A stretch of DNA of 12,148 bases from Helicobacteraceae bacterium. GTDB taxonomy: Bacteria > Campylobacterota > Campylobacteria > Campylobacterales > SZUA-545. The stretch spans positions 1-12,148 of the forward strand of contig JAISOU010000037.1 in NCBI GenBank assembly GCA_031275395.1, read 5' to 3'. The notes under the pieces are model-generated. The model saw nothing but the letters and a program-made list of their open reading frames with translations, was not told the DNA's origin and searched no databases. The position numbers and the translations under genes were made by a program. This document shows, piece by piece, positions 1 to 5,667 of this stretch (position 1 is the stretch's first letter; each line of letters starts with the position of its first letter).

Positions 1-366
1 GAAGCGCTTTATCTGCCGCAGGAGATTGACGCGGGCAAATCGGCGGAATTGCTTGAAAATATCAAAAAGATGAAAAATGACGAAAAAGGCTTTTTGATGA
101 GTTTGATAGTTCGTTTGGGTAGCGACCCGAAAGCTCTGCTTCAAAGCCATTCTCCAAGTCCGGGAGAGACGCGAAAACTTTTACTTTCTCAAGGACTGTT
201 GCAAAAACCCGCGCTTATCATCATGGACGAACCGACAAACCACCTCGACATAATATCTATAGAGGCGTTGGAAAATGCGCTGAGAGCATATAACGGCGCG
301 CTTTTGTTAGTTAGCCACGACCGCCGTTTTTTGGCTAATGTAACAGATGAAATTTGGCAGTTTTAG
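1..366 (+). CDS. ABC-F family ATPase, C-terminal fragment (5' end outside window)
   Basis: The frame is open from the first base, so the gene begins upstream and only about 121 C-terminal residues are visible. They hold the second half of an ABC nucleotide-binding domain: a signature region SPSPGETRK in the place of LSGGQ, Walker B IIMDEP, D-loop TNHLD and the switch histidine in LLLVSHD. The order signature, Walker B, TNHLD, SHD with no membrane segments is characteristic of ABC-F proteins, soluble ATPases that act on the ribosome or in resistance rather than in transport. The SPGE-type signature occurs in one ABC-F subgroup; which member this is cannot be told without the N-terminal half. 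The protein stops at DEIWQF, very soon after the switch region, and a tandem repeat starts 14 bp past the stop, so loss of a short C-terminal tail is possible. No frameshift is visible in this part. Confidence 0.85.
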   Translation, partial: EALYLPQEIDAGKSAELLENIKKMKNDEKGFLMSLIVRLGSDPKALLQSHSPSPGETRKLLLSQGLLQKPALIIMDEPTNHLDIISIEALENALRAYNGALLLVSHDRRFLANVTDEIWQF

Positions 367-379
367 CAGTCGTTTTTTA

Positions 380-509
380 TGCTAAAAAATGCCTTTTGGG
401 AGCGGAAAGAATCTGCTCTCTGTCATTGCAAAGAAGCAAAAGCGTGCTAAAAAATGCCTTTTGGGAGCGGAAAGAATCTGCTCTCTGTCATTGCAAAGAA
501 GCAAAAGCG
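380..509. repeat. Perfect tandem duplication of a 65-bp unit (two copies)
   Basis: Positions 380-444 and 445-509 are identical over all 65 bases and directly adjacent. The unit starts TGCTAAAAAATGCC and ends GCAAAAGCG. Its last third (TGTCATTGCAAAGAAGCAA) looks like a decayed form of the CATTGCGAGG...GAAGCAATCC repeat found intact 100-140 bp downstream. Perfect identity suggests recent duplication by slippage or unequal recombination. Small ORFs across it simply read the repeat and show no protein-like sequence. It lies just after the ABC-F stop codon. Confidence 0.95.
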
Positions 510-548
510 TTAAACTCTTTTTTACTTATGCACAAGACGAACCATTTC

Positions 549-826
549 CGTCATTACGAGCCGCTTGCGGTGAAGCAATCTATATTGAAAGATGTCATTC
601 TATCCCTCTTCTGTCATTGCGAGGAGCGGAGCGACGAAGCAATCCATACTTTATAATAACAAAAATAGTATCGTTAATAATAAACAAAATAACCTTTTTT
701 TGTTACATGCTTGGATTTTTTTTGTTATTTCTCTGGATTGCTTCGTCGCTCCGCTCCTCGCAATGACGGAATATGGCAAGATTGCTTTGCCGCGCTTTGC
801 TTTGCCCTCAGTCCTCGCAATGACGG
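549..826. repeat. Nested inverted-repeat (MITE/REP-like) element of the CATTGCGAGGAGC family
   Basis: An inner pair, 614-646 and 734-766, is a perfect 33-bp inverted repeat (one arm begins TCATTGCGAGGAGCGGAGCG) separated by an 87-bp AT-rich spacer. An outer pair is partly conserved: 549-561 (CCGTCATTACGAG) matches the reverse complement of 814-826 with one mismatch, and degenerate copies extend to about 581 and back to about 779. The transcript could fold into a long two-step hairpin. Related CATTGCGAGG...GAAGCAATCC repeats are scattered in many bacterial genomes as non-coding palindromes, often mis-annotated as short ORFs with a CFVA-LLAMTE-like string, as seen here in the 592 frame. No transposase is present and I see no clear target duplication. 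The rest of 367-984, including 827-984, shows no gene. Confidence 0.85.
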
Positions 827-984
827 AAAAGAATGTGGAAATAGTAGAAAATTAGGCGCAATAATAAAAAATTCTGGATTTCGGGCTTGCCTTTGAGATA
901 CGCCTATATTGAACAAAAGATAAAAGCGGACTTTCTATCTTGCTAAACGACGGGATGTAAGCGGTTTCCTCGCCGAATAGGACG

Positions 985-2112
985 CTATGGTCGTATTATT
1001 TTAGGGTTCTCCTCTTTTAACTGCCGCATAAGCCCTGCCACTTTACTCTTTTGGTCTTTGGCGAGCATGCTGTCGCAATAGGCGCTCTTTTGCCTTTATC
1101 TTTTGAAAATACATCCATGCGCACCCCGTAACAAGATCTGGGTTACCTAGTGCCCCCGAATAGTAGAGATCGCCTAAATTCCCTTGGGCGGTTGCACCCC
1201 ATTTTTGGCGGCTTTAAGATAGTAATCCGTAGCTTTTTTATAATCTCTATCCACCATTGAGCCGTGTTCATACATAAGAGCTATCTTGACTTGGGCGTCG
1301 GTATTGCCTTTATATGCGGCTTTGGTAAACCATTCAGCCGCTTTTTGGCTGTTTGGCTTAACCCCATAACCTTCAAAATACATTAAGCCGAGATTAAATT
1401 GGGCGTCATCATAGCCTGCTTCGGCGGATTTAAGAAACCATTCGTAGGCTGTCTTGTAGTCTTGCTTAACCCCATTGTCTTTCAGATACCGAACCCCCAT
1501 CGCAAAGTGAAAGATGCGGAGGTTATAAAGCGCATAGTCGCACCCATGCTCCATAGCGCTAAGAAAGTAATCCACAGCCTTATTAATATCTTTCGGAACT
1601 CCTTCGCCTCTTTCATATATTATCCCTAATATGCATTCAGCATTGCCATTGCCTAACTCTGCTGCTTTCATATAAAAATCTATAGCTTTTTTCATATCCT
1701 TTTGGCAATAATCTCCATATTCATAACTATACCCAAGTTCATAGAGCGCGGGGGAATATTTTTGATTCGCCGCTTTATTCAGCCACTCCAATCCCTTCGA
1801 GCAATCTTTAGGTATGCCCTGCTTCCTTTTAAGTATAAGAGACCGAGTTCATATTGCGCTGGAATTATGTCCTTTCTTTGCGGCTTTAAGATACCACTTT
1901 TCAGCATGTTTATTCCACTCTTCGGTATGCTCTTCTTTATACAGGTTTGCAAGCTCATACTGCGCTTCAACATCTCCACTCTTTGCTTTATCCAGCGTAC
2001 CGTACCATAGGCGCGTTTCATAGGTAGGAAAACGCTACCCTGAAATATGATTTGGAACCTCTTTGGCGCAGGCTGCAAGGAAAAATAAAAAAATAAGAAG
2101 AACTCGTTTCAC
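985..2112 (-). pseudogene. Sel1-repeat (TPR-like) lipoprotein, disrupted by one nonsense codon and four frameshifts
   Basis: Read across frames, this is one Sel1-like repeat protein of about 375 residues. It starts at GTG 2112 behind a GAGGAG ribosome site and encodes a lipoprotein signal, MKRVLLIFLFFLAAC, with the lipobox cysteine at residue 15, so an envelope lipoprotein is expected. About eight Sel1 units follow, such as AQYELGLLYLKG, AQFNLGLMYFEGYGVK and ATAQGNLGDLYYSG, which normally form helical solenoids for protein binding. Lesions: in-frame TAG at 2035-2037; extra A near 1866; missing base in a G run near 1818; missing base in the G run 1197-1200; extra base in the A run 1088-1091. 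The restored C-terminus ends LKEENPKIIRP with a stop at 985-987. An internal 7-residue insertion (RIFHFAM, about 1500-1525) also breaks the repeat register. The longest intact piece, 1174-1791, might still be translated but lacks the signal peptide. I infer a pseudogene; sequencing error is the alternative. Confidence 0.85.
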
Positions 2113-2139
2113 ACAAACTCCTCTAAAAGTAAGATTAAT

Positions 2140-2169
2140 TTTATAACATATTAACACATTTGACTTCAA
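2140..2169 (-). promoter_or_regulatory. Sigma-70-type promoter for the Sel1 lipoprotein
   Basis: On the minus strand TTGAAG (2169-2164) and TATAAA (2145-2140) are separated by 18 bp, about 28 bp upstream of the GTG start, with GAGGAG just before the start codon. This supports GTG 2112 as the true ancestral start. It is a match by eye to the sigma-70 consensus only. Confidence 0.45.
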
Positions 2170-2210
2170 AGCGCGGCGCGATTGCGGCGGCGTTAAGTTA
2201 ATACATTCGC

Positions 2211-2227
2211 AAAAGGCTTGCGAAGCC
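2211..2227 (-). terminator. Weak possible terminator after argF
   Basis: On the minus strand GGCTT-CGC-AAGCC (2227-2215) is a 5-bp hairpin followed by TTTT (2214-2211), about 30 bp past the argF stop. The stem and T-run are both short, so this is tentative. Confidence 0.3.
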
Positions 2228-2256
2228 GCGCGTAAAGGTTTTAATTCAGAACGCGC

Positions 2257-3185
2257 TTAACGCTTTTTTTGCGCGTCGTTTAACCAAACCATAATACCCT
2301 TTTGCGCGTGCAATTTGTTTTCGGCTTCCAAAAATATCGAGTCGGCGTTCGATTCAAAAACTTCGTCGGTTATCTCCTCGCCGCGATGAGCGGGCAAACA
2401 ATACAACAAGATCGCGTTGCGATCGGCGCGCGACATAAGTTCGTTCGTTACGCCAAACCGCGAAAATCTTTAAGTCGTTTTTCGTTTTCCTCCTCGCGCC
2501 CCATACTTGTCCATACGTCCGTCGCCACGACGTTTGCGCCTTGTACCGCCTTGATTGGATCGTCGCAAAAATAGAGTTTCGCGCCGCTTTTAAGCGCAAA
2601 ACTTTTGGCTAACTCAACCCATTTCGGCGCGATCTCGTAGCCTTTGGGCGCGGCAATTCTAAGTTCAAAGCCCATTTTGGAGGCGAGCATAAGACCAGCT
2701 GTTTGCCATATTGTTGCCGTCGCCAATCCACGCCGCGATAGAACGCTCGTCGTGTCCCAGCTCTTGCATCGTCATATAATCCGCCATAAGTTGCGCGGGA
2801 TGAAAATCGTCGCTAAGCCCGTTGATAACGGGCGCGCTCGAATACGCGGCGAACTCTTCCAAACGGCTGTGCGCAAAAGTGCGAATCATCGCCATATCAA
2901 CCATTCTGCTTATAACCCGCGCCGTGTCTTTCATCGGCTCGCCGCGTCCAAGTTGAATATCGCGGGACGATAAGAATATTGGGCGCATTCCAAGTTGCGC
3001 CGCGCTAATCTCAAAACTCACCCTAGTGCGCGTCGAGCTTTTTTCAAAGATCATCGCAAAACTTTTGCCCGAAAGCGCTGGCGTTGGTTTATTCGCCTTC
3101 AGATAGCGTTTCATATCATGCGCTAGACTCAAAATCTCCAGAATCTCGCTCTTTTTGTAATCTTTTAAGCTCAAAAATGTCTCAT
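2257..3185 (-). pseudogene. argF: Ornithine carbamoyltransferase, disrupted by three frameshifts
   Basis: ArgF joins carbamoyl phosphate and ornithine to make citrulline in cytoplasmic arginine synthesis. Read across frames, about 306 residues are recovered, the usual length. The motifs are intact: carbamoyl-phosphate site [25 protein letters not shown], and the ornithine-binding YCLPAHRGEE. Lesions: the start ATG (3183-3185) reads MRHF then TGA because the T-run 3173-3177 is one T short of giving MRHFLSLKDY; an extra T near 2694 shifts frame after NSW; a missing base near 2450 gives a stop after RGLA. The restored C-terminus ends VWLNDAQKKR at 2257. The start follows the hemB stop by 9 bp, so the two form an operon; argF and hemB are also neighbours in Campylobacter jejuni (from memory). 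Catalytic motifs survive, so decay would be recent. No open frame long enough for a working enzyme remains unless these indels are sequencing errors. Confidence 0.88.
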
Positions 3186-3194
3186 TGCCAGCTC

Positions 3195-4160
3195 CTATCC
3201 AGACAGATCGCAAATCTCTTTGGCGTGATAGGTGATAATCATATCCGCGCCCGCTCGCTTGAAGGCGATCATCGTTTCCAGTAAGAGCGCGATCGTAATC
3301 GATCAGCCCCAATTTTTGCGCCGCTTTAAGCATAGCGTATTCGCCGCTCACGTTATAAACGGCGATCGGCAGATTGGTTCGATCGCGCAACGTTCGCGTT
3401 ATGTCAAGATAGGCGAGCGCTGGCTTGACCATTAGCATATCAGCGCCTTGCGCCTCGTCTTCCAAACTTTCGGCGATCGCCTCGCGCGCGTTGGCTGGAT
3501 TCATCTGATAACCGCGCCGATCGCCAAAACTAGGCGCGGATTGCGCCGCGTCGCGGAAATGTCCATAATGGGCGCTGGCGAATTTTGTCGAGTAACTAAG
3601 AATGGGCAGATTTTCAAACCCGTTTGCGTCCAACGCCGCGCGAATAGCGCCGACCATGCCATCCATCATACCGCTTGGACAAACGCAGTCGCTACCCGCT
3701 TTGGCGTGAATAAGCGCCTGTTTGGCTAGATTTGCGAGCGTCGCGTCGTTATCCACGCCGCCTTGCGAATCGATAACGCCGCAATGCCCGTGATCGGTGT
3801 ATTCGCAAAAGCGCAGATCGGTGAAAACAAGCAGATCCGACTCGGCTTTTTTGAGCGCTCTGGTCGCTTCGGCGATGACGCCGCGATCGCTTAACGCGTC
3901 CGAGCCTATTGCGTCTTTCACGTCGGGAACGCCAAACAGCATCGGCGCTTTGATTCCCGCGCTTTGCGCCGATTGCGCCTATTTGACAAGCTCGTCAATC
4001 GAAAGCTGAAACACGTTTGGCATGGAGGCAATCTCGTTTCTTACGCCCTCGCCAAAACGCGCGAAGAGCGGATAGATCAGATCGTTTTTGCTTAGGCGCG
4101 TCTCTTCCGTCAGATCGCGCATAGCGGCGTTTACCGCAACCTTCTAAAACGCTTGAACAT
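3195..4160 (-). pseudogene. hemB: Delta-aminolevulinic acid dehydratase (porphobilinogen synthase), disrupted by a nonsense codon and two frameshifts
   Basis: HemB condenses two 5-aminolevulinate molecules into porphobilinogen, an early cytoplasmic step towards haem and other tetrapyrroles. The recovered protein has about 321 residues, full length. It keeps both Schiff-base lysine regions ([12 protein letters not shown] and [10 protein letters not shown]) and the metal/active-site segment [12 protein letters not shown]. The start ATG (4158-4160) has an AAGGA site and encodes MFKRFRRLR; a missing base near 4134 then gives an immediate TAA. An in-frame TAG (3979-3981) falls in LVK*AQSAQ, where a glutamate codon (GAG) is a likely ancestor. 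An extra base near 3282 shifts frame after DYDRAL; the restored end is [13 protein letters not shown]...KEICDLSG with TAG at 3195-3197. Because of the last shift, one long ORF (2665-3942) appears to join HemB to ArgF; this is an artefact of two indels. I infer a pseudogene, with local sequencing error as the alternative. Confidence 0.88.
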
Positions 4161-4196
4161 ATTTGTTCCTTTGAAAAAAGCGAGAATTTTACTCTT

Positions 4197-4225
4197 TTTA
4201 CAGGTTAAGCATTATTTGGTAAAAT
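4197..4225 (+). promoter_or_regulatory. Sigma-70-type promoter for the DUF4177 gene pair
   Basis: TTTACA (4197-4202) and TAAAAT (4220-4225) are exactly 17 bp apart and end 29 bp before ATG 4255, with AAAGGG (4243-4248) as ribosome site. The interval 4161-4254 is shared with hemB, which is divergent; a minus-strand -10-like TAAAAT at 4191-4186 could serve hemB, but I find no convincing -35 for it. Confidence 0.6.
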
Positions 4226-4254
4226 CTCACGGCGAAATCAACAAAGGGTGCGTT

Positions 4255-4470
4255 ATGAAACAGTATAAGGTTGTTATCTATCAAGAAGGCGTGCTAAGCT
4301 CGCTGTTACTCGGCGTGGCGAAGGTCGATCCCGTGAAGTTCAGCGCGTTTCTCAACAAAAACGCGGCGGACGGCTGGCGGGTCGTAACGATGGAAAAAGA
4401 CCTGCGCAGAATGCTACTTTTTTGGGTGAGGGAAGCGTATGTGGTCATAATGGAAAAGGACGCGCAATGA
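4255..4470 (+). CDS. DUF4177 family small protein
   Basis: This is a 71-residue protein starting MKQYKVVIYQEG. The string MKQYKV...FLNKNAADGWRVVTME...LFWVREAYVVIMEKD matches the DUF4177 pattern: an N-terminal beta strand, a helix ending in GW-V, and a final strand of type V-IMEK. The family's function is unknown. ATG 4255 is chosen because AAAGGG lies 6 bp upstream and the DUF4177 match begins at that methionine; the frame is open further upstream but without protein-like sequence. Its TGA overlaps the next gene's ATG (ATGA at 4467-4470), so the two are probably translationally coupled. It is divergent from hemB and has its own promoter. The reading frame is clean, in contrast to every minus-strand gene around it. 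Confidence 0.8.
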   Translation: MKQYKVVIYQEGVLSSLLLGVAKVDPVKFSAFLNKNAADGWRVVTMEKDLRRMLLFWVREAYVVIMEKDAQ

Positions 4471-4700
4471 AATCGCTGAAAACGATCGCGATCGCGGTTC
4501 CTCTTACGACGCTTGTATTGTGGGGCTTGCTGGCGTTAGCGCAATTATGGGCGAGCGTCGTCTCCAACAAGGCGTTTGAGAAGCTAACTGCGTCCGCCGC
4601 GATCGTGATCGTAATCAGCGTGATTACGTCGATTGCTATTCGCGCTCATATTGAAAACGCCAAGCTAAAAGAGCAAGGCTATTTAGATTCAAACGATTAA
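4467..4700 (+). CDS. Small membrane protein with two predicted helices
   Basis: This encodes 77 residues beginning MKSLKTIAIAVPL. Two hydrophobic stretches are visible, roughly residues 6-30 (IAIAVPLTTLVLWGLLALAQLW) and 43-57 (AAIVIVISVITSIAI), with a short loop between and a polar tail (HIENAKLKEQGYLDSND), so an inner-membrane hairpin is likely. I do not recognise a named family. It overlaps the DUF4177 gene by the ATGA junction and has no ribosome site of its own beyond the end of that gene, which suggests coupling and a shared role. The stop at 4698-4700 sits 22 bp from the end of the convergent M48-like remnant, with no clear terminator hairpin between. Confidence 0.75.
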   Translation: MKSLKTIAIAVPLTTLVLWGLLALAQLWASVVSNKAFEKLTASAAIVIVISVITSIAIRAHIENAKLKEQGYLDSND

Positions 4701-4722
4701 CCCATTTTTTCGGCGTAGCGCG

Positions 4723-5615
4723 TTACATATATCCCAGTCCAAGAGCCGAGCGCAAAGCGTGGATCGTTTCGGCTTCATCGTGTCCGATTACGTTGTCTGA
4801 CTTAACGCATTCGATTGCCATATTGACGATCTGTTGTTTAATATCGTCGTTGGATTGTTGAATGCGATCGTAGGCGCTTTCAAGCGTTTGAGTTAGGATT
4901 TTATAAAAGAAACGTATTCTAAAGCGTTAATGGTTTTGTAAACGTTATCAAACGCTGTTTTTGCTTTCTCGTCGCTTTGGTATTGATCATAAACAATCGC
5001 CGAAAGCGCGATTGAGATCGCTTTTGCGATCGGTTCAAATTCGTTATAAATTATCTTTGGATATTTTCTTAAATCAAACGCAATATCAAGCATATAAAAC
5101 GCAAGATATTTTAGATTAAACTCAAGCAAAGAGACGGCGCCGTCCTCCTCGATAAGCAGATCGGCGGTTTCTCTAAAGCGTTTATATTGATCAAACGTTA
5201 ATTGTTTAAGCGCTGGAACGCATAAGAAAATTAAATGAACGATACTCTCTCTTTTAAGCGAAGCAATCTCCGCCACGATTTTATTAAACTCGTCCGCATA
5301 AACTCGTATAGAGATTATTTTCTTTTGTATTGCGGCTACGTTTTGATTATGTCGATCGATTAGCAACGAGTAAATAATCCAGCGAGCGCTTAGAGGATCG
5401 GCGGCTTGATCGCGCGGATATTCTGGTATAGCTTCTATATTCGCCGTAGCGATATTAAGTAAATCGATTGCGTTTGTATTCGCCTTAGTCGATTTGTTTT
5501 GGATTCCCGCATTTCTACGCGATTGACGGTGCGCTATCGCTTCGTTAGGATAATGGCGATTGTAGTTTGTGAATGCGGCGAGGTTAGCGCGTATCTGAAT
5601 AGACGTTGTTTTCAA
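4723..5615 (-). pseudogene. Remnant resembling the C-terminal region of an M48 (HtpX-like) peptidase
   Basis: An open frame of 240 residues (5615-4893) continues, after one frameshift, for about 55 more residues to TAA at 4723-4725. One extra T in the T-run at 4905-4908 joins EYVSF to YKILTQTLESAYDR, and the restored end is HALRSALGLGYM. The pattern DPLSARWIIYSLLID, then a predicted helical stretch with LIFLCVPALKQLTFDQYKRFRETADLLIEEDGAVSLLEFNLKYL (cited here in parts: PALKQLTFDQYKRFR and DGAVSLLEF), resembles the helical extension after the protease domain in some M48 membrane peptidases. The HExxH motif and the membrane segments that should precede it are absent: upstream is an in-frame TAG (5652-5654), then fliK on the other strand. 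No good start exists (TTG 5615 lacks a ribosome site). I infer a 5'-truncated pseudogene. The family call is by eye; a free-standing helical protein of unknown function is the alternative. Confidence 0.55.
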
Positions 5616-5625
5616 TTGGTTTCGC

Positions 5626-5639
5626 GGAATAAAAATTGC
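5626..5639 (+). promoter_or_regulatory. Sigma-54 (RpoN) promoter of fliK
   Basis: GGAATAAAAATTGCTT holds GG (5626-5627) and GC (5638-5639) separated by exactly 10 bp, the invariant -24/-12 spacing, and matches the Campylobacterota-type form GGAA-N6-TTGCTT. Transcription would start near 5651, about 17 bp before the fliK ATG, whose GGAG site is 5660-5663. Sigma-54 control of hook and rod-stage flagellar genes is established in this phylum. An activator (FlgR-type) site is not visible. Confidence 0.7.
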
Positions 5640-5667
5640 TTGCGTTGTAATCTACGATCGGAGAAAA

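Noticed and set aside
380-826. A CRISPR array.
   Set aside because: The repeats are a direct tandem pair without spacers and an inverted-repeat element; there are no regularly spaced direct repeats and no cas genes.
354-896. Several overlapping short plus- and minus-strand ORFs in the repeat region.
   Set aside because: They only translate the repeat palindromes, have no ribosome sites and overlap each other in several frames.
1399-2023. Plus-strand ORFs across the Sel1 region.
   Set aside because: They are antisense shadows of the Sel1 repeats and carry no recognisable domain.
2665-3942. A bifunctional HemB-ArgF fusion enzyme.
   Set aside because: The natural HemB C-terminus and stop, and the natural ArgF start, are both visible in other frames; the join results from two single-base shifts.
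2257-4160. Programmed ribosomal frameshifting or TAG recoding to rescue hemB and argF.
   Set aside because: There are six separate lesions with shifts in both directions and no common slippery site; TAG is used as the normal stop by fdhA, fliK and the ABC-F gene.
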